This document shows, one piece after another, positions 27,080 through 35,437 of a DNA stretch of 61,204 nt. Made by a program: the position numbers and the translations under genes. The stretch covers positions 1-61,204 of the forward strand of contig CAJAVU010000012.1 in the NCBI GenBank assembly GCA_903945495.1, in the 5' to 3' direction. The number at the start of each line of letters is the position of its first letter. Positions within the stretch are counted from its first letter, which is position 1. The DNA is from an uncultured Flavobacteriales bacterium. Lineage in GTDB: Bacteria > Bacteroidota > Bacteroidia > Flavobacteriales_D > Crocinitomicaceae. The notes under the pieces were generated by a model that saw only the letters and a program-made list of their open reading frames with translations, ran no database searches and was not told where the DNA came from.

Positions 27080-27517
27080 TTAAAAGAAAAATCTTCCATT
27101 GATCCATTCCGAATCTAGTACGGCATCTTTTTTCTGATAAAACTGTATTGCGGGCTCATTCCATTCCAACACTTGCCAATCCATACGTTTCACTCCACGT
27201 TCTTTTGCAATTTCTACAACCCGATCAAACAACAGCGAGCCTATACCTTCACCTCTTAATTCGGGTAAAACATAGAAATCCTCAAGGTATAAACACTTGC
27301 CTTTCCATGTGGAATAATTCGTGTAGTACAATGCAAATCCAACAATTTGCTCGTCTTTTTCTGCGACAATGGCATCACAAATCTTTTCTTCAAACAAATG
27401 AATCGCGAGATCTTCAGCTGTATTCACAACTTGCTCAGGAGCTTTTTCATACAAGGCTAAACCATGGATTAAATCCATAATAGCCTGTTCGTCACCTTTT
27501 CGAGCTTCACGAATCAT
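27080..27517 (-). CDS. GNAT-family N-acetyltransferase
   Basis: A 145-residue acetyl-CoA-dependent acetyltransferase. The acetyl-CoA pyrophosphate loop is LRGEGIGSLLF (about 89-99), preceded by the strand CLYLEDFYVLPE, and the WQVLEWNEPAIQFYQKKDA helix is the hallmark of the diamine/thialysine acetyltransferase subgroup (SAT-like). The acceptor, a small amine or amino acid, is inferred. It starts 1 nt after the sprA stop (TAATATG), making it the last gene of the maeB-ruvA-sprA operon. Confidence 0.82.
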   Translation of the reverse strand: MIREARKGDEQAIMDLIHGLALYEKAPEQVVNTAEDLAIHLFEEKICDAIVAEKDEQIVGFALYYTNYSTWKGKCLYLEDFYVLPELRGEGIGSLLFDRVVEIAKERGVKRMDWQVLEWNEPAIQFYQKKDAVLDSEWINGRFFF

Positions 27518-27518
27518 A

Positions 27519-30500
27519 TTATTGAACTCCAGCTAAGTTGAAACGTAAACGAATACCTGTACTCATATTAGCCGTTTTATACGATGTTGCAATTTTCGGT
27601 GTATTAATAATTTGATCGTAATACAATTGGATTGTTAAGTTTTGAGTCAAATTATAATCAGCCGAAGATTTAATAGAAACAACACGTTGTCCAGCAGTCG
27701 CTTGATTTGTGTTCTCTACTACTTTACGAATCACCGTTAAATTATCTCTGAAAGATAAATCAAAACGAATATTCAAGGCACTAGCTGGAATTTTATCGAA
27801 AGGTAATTTAACCTTTTCAAATTTGTATCCTGTTCCAATAATCCATTCACTTCCCAATACCTCAGTAACCTGATTATTGTTCAAAGAAAGTGTTGCACTA
27901 CGGTCTTTTTTGTATTCAAATTTCGTAATCAATCCTTGACCATTTGAAGCCCCACGTTTTTTAACATTCCATGTTGCATCAAAACCAATAAGTGGCGAGA
28001 AGCGTTCAGAAATCGTAATGTTCTGCATTTGGCGATCTGCAATGAAGTTGTTATTGATATCGCGAGCATTTGCATCTCCATTCGCATCAAATCCAGCATT
28101 CAAATTCGTTTGTAATCCAGCAACACTAACTGTTGAACTGTAAGCGTGACGGATAACGAAGTTTTTCACGTACTTTTTAGCGAACTCATATTTTGTTAAG
28201 CCATTGTAATTGATAGACCAGTTTGGTAGCGGCACATTTTTCAACGGATTCACATTTTTCTCATTCACGGATTTTTTAGAATAAGCAGTTAAGAAAGCAC
28301 CTGTAACCACCTCTTGCTGCGTTCCACTATATCCAGAATAATATCCTGATGCAAGTGGATTAGAGTTTGAGTTATTTGCTCCTAATAATGCAGAAACTGC
28401 CTCTCTATTATCTAACATCGTTTTAAACGTTTCTGACGTATACGTTTTGCTATCAATAAGTGCAAAAGCAGAACCAATAGTAATGTTCGTGTATGTTAAC
28501 GTACCTGTTTCCACTCTACTTTGACCTTCATATTGTTGAGTAGCTTCATTCCATCTGAAAAATTCACTTGAATTATTTCCAAATGTTCGTGTAAGACTCA
28601 TTTCAACTGTAACATCTTTCAAAGGCTCTAACGAAGCTCGTAGACTCATGTTCTGAGTATGAGTTGTCGTATATTGTTTGTTTAGTTCTTCATTCTTAAC
28701 TAACCAATTGTTCCCAGCCGCAGTCGTTGCAATATTATAGCCAGTTTCACGTCCCCATAAGTCATAACGCTGTTGACCGAATACGAAACCACCCATTGGC
28801 GCACTGAAATTATTGTTGAACCCTAAAATACTCGACTCTTGGTTATAACCCGGCAATAATGTACCATCTGTCATAGCATACGTTCCAGAAACATTTCGAA
28901 CTGACATAAGCGCTCGAGCAAAGAAGCCAGCAACAGGATGAACTTTTCCTTTACGTTTCTTCTCACGCTCTTTCTTACGTTTCTCGCGTTCTTTTTTACG
29001 TTTTGCTTTTTTCTTTTCTTTTTCTGTCATGTTGGATTCATCAATCGGCGTCTCTGGTTCTTCTGGTGTTTTTCCAGCTTCGTCTTTTGTTCCGCCATCA
29101 CTTGTATTTCTGCCTCCAACTTCTTTCGTTCCAACTTGTCCTCTGCCTCCACCTTTTCCGTCAGCGTTCACTTTTTTCAAGAACGGAACCTTGTTATATA
29201 AAGTTGTGAAATTCATTTGACCAGCAATATTTACTGTACGATTATTCTGAATCGTATTTCCAAATTCTGCTTGAGCCAATGGTGCGCGTTGCCAATTGTA
29301 CGTTCCACCATACTTGATATTTGCCGTCATCCAATCTGTTGCAGGAAGTTTATCCAAAGGCAAATTGTAACTCAAATTATAATTATGGGAATAATCCATG
29401 GTTTTACCCAAAGTATTCATTTGAGAACGAATGGTATCCTTGAAAGCTTGATAACCTTCTGGATCTAATTTACGATCAACACGATCATTACCCTCCTCAA
29501 AAATAGAACGATTTGTCGCTGCAAAAGTGAATTTAATATTCTTAGTAATATCATAACCCAAGTTGTATGTTCTATTCCAAGTAAAACGTTTAACATATAC
29601 AGGTTTAAATTCATAATCCGGAACAATATTGTTTCGCACTTGTCGCTCGTTGTAAGAACGCAACACATCATTCGTGAAAGAAATGTTCTTTGGCGTTAAG
29701 TATAAATTGAAATCTTTAATCAGCGCTAACCATTTTGATTTTTGAACAAACTTCATTTTTTTGAATGGTTCCAAAGGTTTTGCTGCAAAAGAGTAGTTAT
29801 AATTCAAACCACCATTCCACGTTTTAGTTTTATCGTAGTTTGTATTAAAATCACGACGCATATTTTCTGAGTAAGCATAACTAGCTGACCAGTTTGAAAT
29901 TCTCCAAAAATGTGCTTTTGCCCCTGCTTTCGCTTCTTTTCTAACGTTCGTGAAGTTGTATGATTTTCTTTCCGTGAAATCTTGACCTGCACGTGCACGC
30001 TCTTTTCTCGTAGCCATGTCGTAGTCTGCCAATTTAACATCTGGATTGAATGGATCGTATTCTGGATTAATAATTCCTAACGAATAACCATAGAAGAATG
30101 GTAACGAAACGCCCGCTTGTTTTCCAAAAAATTGACCCAATTGAACATTTGCGTTCATATCAACACCAATTCGTTCATTTCGTTGACGCTCTTGAACGCG
30201 GCTTTCAACACTTCCCCAATTAATCCCTGAATAATTACCGGATGCAGAAATTGTTGCAAAATCGGCCAATTGAACCTGAGCTTGTGCAACCGCAGCTTGA
30301 CCACCTTCACTCACAAAATCAGTTAAACGAAGTTCATTGATCCAAATTATTGCACAATCTGCTTGCCCATCATCTGGCCAAGGATTACTTGCTGTTTTGC
30401 TCGGATTGCGCACACCAACCATCAATGTCTTAATACCTTGTAAATTAGGACTTCCTTTTACTTTCAATTGACGTTGATCATTTGCTGGATCGGGAGCTAC

Positions 30501-33500
30501 ATATTCAATCACATATGAAACATCCGTGCTTCCTCCGTCAATTAATTGATTTCTTTTTTTCTTTAAATCCAATAAATCATCGAATACAATTTCAACATTA
30601 TTTGATGCAGGCCAAATATCATCGGCCAATGTTGCCCCCCATTGAGTTTCATTCAAGGGCATCTCATATTCGTAATAATTGTCATTGAAGTCTGTCCCCA
30701 ATCGAACAAAAAGCGTTAAATCTTGATTGTTCAAAGGTAGAGTAGGTAATACTTCTTCAGCGTGGACATACATTTTTAACTTTTTGTATGTGCGAACGTC
30801 GAACTGAACATTTCGATAAGCTGCACGCGCATCACCATCTTGTAAATTACAAATATCCAATACCAATGATTGCTCATTCAATTGACGTTGATACGTTTGA
30901 GAAGGATCAATTTCTCTCAAAATTCCTGGCGGAATTTCATATTTAATTGGACTACGCTGATCGTTTTCTTCAACGTTAACCGCTGCAATATTGAAGCTTG
31001 TCAAGTTAGGATCTGTTTGAACGCTTTCTCCTGGTTCAGTCAAATCTTCTCTATATCTTCTCCATTCTCCACGAATCAATTCCAAACGAGCAAATCGCAA
31101 CAAGACTTCTTCATCAAAATCCTTCATGAACATTCGCATGAAACGAATTGAACGAAAATCTTGAATTCCATTTACTTTCTTTTCATAATCAGAAATAGGA
31201 ACTTTAAATTGATACCAACGTTCTGTTTTTGTACCATTTTGGTATACCTGAACATTTGTAATGAAATTTTTTCCTACTTGCATATCCCCAGGACGCATAC
31301 TGATTTTGTACTGGAAGTAGTTTTCAGTTTCGGACAAGTTGTTGTCTTGGTTGATATCTTCCAAATCAGGCATGTTTGTTCCCTGTGTTGGATAACCATC
31401 CGTATTCGCCGTATCCGACATTTCAGTGGTTGGCGAATTGCCTTCCATTCCATTGTATTTTTTGTATCGTTTAAGAATGTTAAATGTATCCGCATCATAC
31501 ACATCATCACGATAAAAATTATAGTCATCATTCGATGGGTCAGAAATCATTTTTGCTTTAACAGCTGGATCAATCACGGAAGAATTTTGTACCCAATTCA
31601 CATAATTTTGATAGGCAACTTGTTCTTGGGTATTATTCCAACCATCAATACCGACATCTTGATTCAAACGTGAATTTGGATCATTGTCGAATGCATTTAC
31701 AACAACTTGTTGAGTCGAAATTCTTCCCCATGCAGTAGTATCTAAATCATCATTTGCTGATACTCCAGTTGGTGGCAATCCATTCTCAAAACTTTTACGT
31801 GAATCTGGTAAAACGTCTTCTGAGATGTTTCCTAAATTGAAATACAAATCACCTCCACTATGTGCTCCAGGATTAACTGCTTCGGCATCATCATTAAACG
31901 GATCTAATACCCAAAACTGAATGAATTCGATGTTCGTTTGTTCAAAATCATTTGTTGAAAGAGAACGCATAATTCCACCCCATCTATTTTCAGGATTTGT
32001 AAACGTTCCATCCGGATTAACGGTGTTGGTTGTATCATAATTATACATACCACGCTCAGCAGGATAATACGCCAACTCCAAAATTGGAATATTAGGAATA
32101 GAACCATATTGTTGCTGAAGGTTCGGGAAAATGTCTACTTGTTGCACAAGGCGCATACGACTATCCGAAAGTTGACTTGGATCGTCTTTGATATGCTGTG
32201 GTGTTAACGCATTTCCTTGATAAAATAATGGATCAATTAAATACCAAGCGGTTTTTGCACGTTTAAATCCAGCAGAAAGATTTTTTACTGAAGCTTCTGG
32301 GAACAAATCTGGCTGTCCCTGTGGTATTGATGCCAATCTCCATGATGTCACGGAACGTAAATCAATTGCACTTTGAGAACCTTCAAAATCATCAATATAC
32401 GAAGTTCCATCTTTGTTAATTGCCTTTGGCTGACCAGGTATTAAGTAGGCATACTCACCATTAATTGAAAATGTTGATTTCTGAGTTGTCGAAATTACAG
32501 GCAATAAATCAACTAATTTCGTCAAAAATGGCACATCTGTACGATAGGCAAAATCAAAACCTAAAATATTGTTTTTAAACGGTTCACTGCCAATATCAAC
32601 CTTTTGAGTGACTGGTCGTTCCATCATTCTCATCCAAGTACCACCAACATTAAATTTATCCGAAAATCTATAATTGTAATGGCCTCCGATTAAGGAACGA
32701 GCTTGGAAACCAAAGACGGAATTACTTTCAATAGAGATTTTTATTGGAGTGTTGGATTCTAAAATACCCGTATTTAAAATTTTAACACGTCCTAAATTAT
32801 AATCTACCGTAAAATCCGTTCCTTCAACCAACTTGATTCCACCAGCAGTAACCGTTACAGCTCCTTGCGGCACATTCAATGCATTCAATGGAATATCAGA
32901 AGTAATAGAAGATTGATATTCCCCTTTAAAACTAAATCTGTTTTTACTTGGAATTTGTTGCGCTGCAGTTTTTGTTGAATCGTATAATTCAGTGAAAGCC
33001 ACTTGATTAATTGTCAATTGAGAAATGTTCTCTGCAGCCAATTTTGCACTCAATGTTTTACCAAACGGTTCGATAGTGGAGAAATAAACACGACCATTTC
33101 GTGTGTTAATAGTTCCTCCATTTTCAGCTCTATTTCCATTAAAAACAATTGGAACATAATCAAAAACACCATCTGAAAATGGCTGATTATTTTGATTCAA
33201 TTTATCCATGTTTAACAATGTCACAATTTGCTCATCATCAACACCTGGCATTGGGAAGAAAGGTACTAAAAGAGAAGTCGCTGGATTATTATACAATAAG
33301 TCAATTTTGAAACCAGTTTGATCTACTTGGTAAGCACCAATTGAATAAACATTCTTCATCATCAAATCCCAAACTTTATTTTTAGGATTTGTAATTGTAG
33401 GTTTTAACAATTTCAAGATCAATGCTTGCTGTCCGGCAACACCATCTGTTGAGAATTCACCAACTTGGAATGTTTCTCCGCGATATGTGTATTCGTATGC

Positions 33501-34859
33501 AACTGCAAGAACCTCATCATTATTCAATGGCAAATTCAAGGATATATATCCCAAAAGCGCGTTGTACGTAAATTCTTGTTCTGTAAGTTTACGCGCATTT
33601 TCAACTTTTTCATAATGAACTGCTTGCTGAAATGGTCCAGGTTCAGCTACTTGAGAACTAAGTGCCGACACAGCATTGGAAAAACCACGAACCAATGGCT
33701 GAGTTGAAGCCCAATCATATAATCCATTGGCATCATTGTCTGGCATTTCACTCGGTCCGTATGAACCAGGCGCTCCTTCACAATTTTCAGGTTTTGCTTC
33801 ACCTAAATCGGCAAATGCAATAATGTTTCGCGTGTTTTCAGTATTGTTTGTTCGATTCGTTAACCAAACTTCCATACGTGTAATGTACGCTGAAGAGCTG
33901 ACAATCGGAATTGTAGACATTGCTTCATCATAATGATCATGATGATACAGATTGACAAAATAATGGCGGTTTGCTTCATAATTATCAGCAGAAAGTTCAA
34001 ATTTCTGAACTTGTGCCTTACCCGTAATATTGATTTCTTGTCGTTTACCTTTAGATGACGCAGCAATCAAGTCGACTGTAGCACGACCAAATTTTAATTG
34101 CGTTTTCGCACCAAAAAGAGTTTGAGAACCTTGAATCAATGAAGTTGGCAGCTGCAAGGCTACGTTTCCTAATTCAATTTTCTGAACGATTTGGTCTTCA
34201 TTACCCGTATATTCCAATTTGGAAATATTGTCAAAATCAAAAGCGGCTTGGGTATTATAACTTGTACCAATTTTCAACTTTGTACCAATTTGACCCACTA
34301 AATTCATTTGAATTTGTTGTTGGAAGTCGAATCGAGTGATGTGTCTTTGTTTTACAGGTAATATCGGGTTTTCGTATCGCGATGAATTCACACCAAATGA
34401 AAGCTCAACTGAACCTTGTGGACGAATAGTAATTTGATCTGATCCGAAGAAATTTTCAAAGGCTTTACTTCCAATTTTAATTGGAAATTCCATTGGTTGA
34501 CTTTGAGCAGTTTGTTCTTGAATTTTTTCTTTCCAATTTTCTCTTAACGCTTTTTGACGCTCATATTCTAGGTATTCCTCCAGTGTCATCATCGAAGGAT
34601 TTCGATAATTCAGCGTCCCAAGTGTTTCTCGAAAAACGTATGTACCAGTAACCGGATCGTAAACAATGGTTTTTTCAAGTTTAGAAGGGTCACCCAAATC
34701 AAAACTTTGAGATTGTGTTTGAGTAGGATCAATATTGTTTTGAATCGGAAACTGTAAAGTATCCTGTGCCTTTCCAATTCTAGCTTGAAATAGGAATACA
34801 AGAAAAATCAACAATGGTGTTGATTTCCAATTCGTTAGTAGTACTTCAGTCTTTTTCAA
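27519..34859 (-). CDS. sprA: T9SS outer-membrane translocon SprA
   Basis: The protein-conducting outer-membrane channel of the type IX secretion system (SprA/Sov), a giant beta-barrel also needed for gliding. Its 2446 residues match the family (about 2400). A signal peptide (about 1-31) is followed by alternating beta-strand segments typical of the barrel and the large periplasmic/cap regions. Characteristic segments include GSVELSFGVNSSRYENP, YAYLIPGQPKAINKDGTSYIDDFEGSQ and the C-terminal IRLRFNLAG. A strongly basic stretch (about 1945-1972, KKKAKRKKEREKRKKEREKK) follows a Gly-rich linker. The start is TTG at 34859, one nt after the ruvA stop; the next in-frame Met is beyond the signal peptide. 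Two T9SS cargos are encoded in this window. Confidence 0.95.
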   Translation of the reverse strand: MKKTEVLLTNWKSTPLLIFLVFLFQARIGKAQDTLQFPIQNNIDPTQTQSQSFDLGDPSKLEKTIVYDPVTGTYVFRETLGTLNYRNPSMMTLEEYLEYERQKALRENWKEKIQEQTAQSQPMEFPIKIGSKAFENFFGSDQITIRPQGSVELSFGVNSSRYENPILPVKQRHITRFDFQQQIQMNLVGQIGTKLKIGTSYNTQAAFDFDNISKLEYTGNEDQIVQKIELGNVALQLPTSLIQGSQTLFGAKTQLKFGRATVDLIAASSKGKRQEINITGKAQVQKFELSADNYEANRHYFVNLYHHDHYDEAMSTIPIVSSSAYITRMEVWLTNRTNNTENTRNIIAFADLGEAKPENCEGAPGSYGPSEMPDNDANGLYDWASTQPLVRGFSNAVSALSSQVAEPGPFQQAVHYEKVENARKLTEQEFTYNALLGYISLNLPLNNDEVLAVAYEYTYRGETFQVGEFSTDGVAGQQALILKLLKPTITNPKNKVWDLMMKNVYSIGAYQVDQTGFKIDLLYNNPATSLLVPFFPMPGVDDEQIVTLLNMDKLNQNNQPFSDGVFDYVPIVFNGNRAENGGTINTRNGRVYFSTIEPFGKTLSAKLAAENISQLTINQVAFTELYDSTKTAAQQIPSKNRFSFKGEYQSSITSDIPLNALNVPQGAVTVTAGGIKLVEGTDFTVDYNLGRVKILNTGILESNTPIKISIESNSVFGFQARSLIGGHYNYRFSDKFNVGGTWMRMMERPVTQKVDIGSEPFKNNILGFDFAYRTDVPFLTKLVDLLPVISTTQKSTFSINGEYAYLIPGQPKAINKDGTSYIDDFEGSQSAIDLRSVTSWRLASIPQGQPDLFPEASVKNLSAGFKRAKTAWYLIDPLFYQGNALTPQHIKDDPSQLSDSRMRLVQQVDIFPNLQQQYGSIPNIPILELAYYPAERGMYNYDTTNTVNPDGTFTNPENRWGGIMRSLSTNDFEQTNIEFIQFWVLDPFNDDAEAVNPGAHSGGDLYFNLGNISEDVLPDSRKSFENGLPPTGVSANDDLDTTAWGRISTQQVVVNAFDNDPNSRLNQDVGIDGWNNTQEQVAYQNYVNWVQNSSVIDPAVKAKMISDPSNDDYNFYRDDVYDADTFNILKRYKKYNGMEGNSPTTEMSDTANTDGYPTQGTNMPDLEDINQDNNLSETENYFQYKISMRPGDMQVGKNFITNVQVYQNGTKTERWYQFKVPISDYEKKVNGIQDFRSIRFMRMFMKDFDEEVLLRFARLELIRGEWRRYREDLTEPGESVQTDPNLTSFNIAAVNVEENDQRSPIKYEIPPGILREIDPSQTYQRQLNEQSLVLDICNLQDGDARAAYRNVQFDVRTYKKLKMYVHAEEVLPTLPLNNQDLTLFVRLGTDFNDNYYEYEMPLNETQWGATLADDIWPASNNVEIVFDDLLDLKKKRNQLIDGGSTDVSYVIEYVAPDPANDQRQLKVKGSPNLQGIKTLMVGVRNPSKTASNPWPDDGQADCAIIWINELRLTDFVSEGGQAAVAQAQVQLADFATISASGNYSGINWGSVESRVQERQRNERIGVDMNANVQLGQFFGKQAGVSLPFFYGYSLGIINPEYDPFNPDVKLADYDMATRKERARAGQDFTERKSYNFTNVRKEAKAGAKAHFWRISNWSASYAYSENMRRDFNTNYDKTKTWNGGLNYNYSFAAKPLEPFKKMKFVQKSKWLALIKDFNLYLTPKNISFTNDVLRSYNERQVRNNIVPDYEFKPVYVKRFTWNRTYNLGYDITKNIKFTFAATNRSIFEEGNDRVDRKLDPEGYQAFKDTIRSQMNTLGKTMDYSHNYNLSYNLPLDKLPATDWMTANIKYGGTYNWQRAPLAQAEFGNTIQNNRTVNIAGQMNFTTLYNKVPFLKKVNADGKGGGRGQVGTKEVGGRNTSDGGTKDEAGKTPEEPETPIDESNMTEKEKKKAKRKKEREKRKKEREKKRKGKVHPVAGFFARALMSVRNVSGTYAMTDGTLLPGYNQESSILGFNNNFSAPMGGFVFGQQRYDLWGRETGYNIATTAAGNNWLVKNEELNKQYTTTHTQNMSLRASLEPLKDVTVEMSLTRTFGNNSSEFFRWNEATQQYEGQSRVETGTLTYTNITIGSAFALIDSKTYTSETFKTMLDNREAVSALLGANNSNSNPLASGYYSGYSGTQQEVVTGAFLTAYSKKSVNEKNVNPLKNVPLPNWSINYNGLTKYEFAKKYVKNFVIRHAYSSTVSVAGLQTNLNAGFDANGDANARDINNNFIADRQMQNITISERFSPLIGFDATWNVKKRGASNGQGLITKFEYKKDRSATLSLNNNQVTEVLGSEWIIGTGYKFEKVKLPFDKIPASALNIRFDLSFRDNLTVIRKVVENTNQATAGQRVVSIKSSADYNLTQNLTIQLYYDQIINTPKIATSYKTANMSTGIRLRFNLAGVQ

Positions 34860-34860
34860 T

Positions 34861-35436
34861 TTATAAAATTTTCAATGCTTCTTTAATCAATATCTCGACA
34901 GATTCATCACCCGTAGCTATTTTATCAATGGCTTTTTCAGCTGCTTTCTTATCAAAACCTAGCGAAACCAATGCTGTTAACGCATCAAATCGATTCGTAT
35001 TGTTTTGATTGAAAATATTTTCGCTCGAAAACACCATTTTTAACATTTTGTCTTTCAAGTCAATAATGACACGCTGAGCAGTTTTGGCGCCAATTCCTTT
35101 AATGCTCTGAATTGTTCTAACATCTTCCGATTGTATAGCGTGCGCAATTTCATCAGGAACCAAAGAGGATAACATGATCATCGCTGTATTTGGTCCAATG
35201 CCCGAAACCGAAACCAAGTGGTTAAACATTTCGCGCTCTTCTTTACTCGCAAAACCATATAAAATATGGGCATCTTCGCGAACAACCAATTTTGTGAAAA
35301 CCTTTATTGATTCATCCGAACCCAAGGCAGAAAAGGTATTCAATGAAATTTTCACTTCATAGCCAACACCACCGCACTCAATGATTAATTCGGTTGGGTT
35401 TTTTTCTACTAATTTTCCGTTCAGATGTCCAATCAT
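34861..35436 (-). CDS. ruvA: Holliday junction branch migration protein RuvA
   Basis: RuvA tetramers bind Holliday junctions and load the RuvB motor. The chosen ATG gives MIGHLNGKLVEKNPTELII and 191 residues, the usual size. Domain I is an OB fold (about 1-62), domain II holds two helix-hairpin-helix motifs (LVSVSGIGPNTAMIML and IKGIGAKTAQRVIIDLKD), and domain III (about 145-191; DALTALVSLGFDKKAAEKAI) is the RuvB-binding UBA-like end. An in-frame start at 35460 would overlap maeB and is rejected. It lies 1 nt from both maeB and sprA, the usual flavobacterial ruvA-sprA pairing. Confidence 0.93.
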   Translation of the reverse strand: MIGHLNGKLVEKNPTELIIECGGVGYEVKISLNTFSALGSDESIKVFTKLVVREDAHILYGFASKEEREMFNHLVSVSGIGPNTAMIMLSSLVPDEIAHAIQSEDVRTIQSIKGIGAKTAQRVIIDLKDKMLKMVFSSENIFNQNNTNRFDALTALVSLGFDKKAAEKAIDKIATGDESVEILIKEALKIL

Positions 35437-35437
35437 A

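Noticed and set aside
27053-27082. Hairpin ACTATT-GAA-AATAGT after the GNAT gene
   Set aside because: A 6-bp AT-rich stem without a T-run on the minus strand is too weak to call a terminator.
31161-31673. A 170-codon open frame antisense to sprA, and other long antisense frames in sprA, mgtE and maeB
   Set aside because: They mirror the codon bias of the real genes, have no sensible domain pattern and lie wholly inside strongly supported genes.
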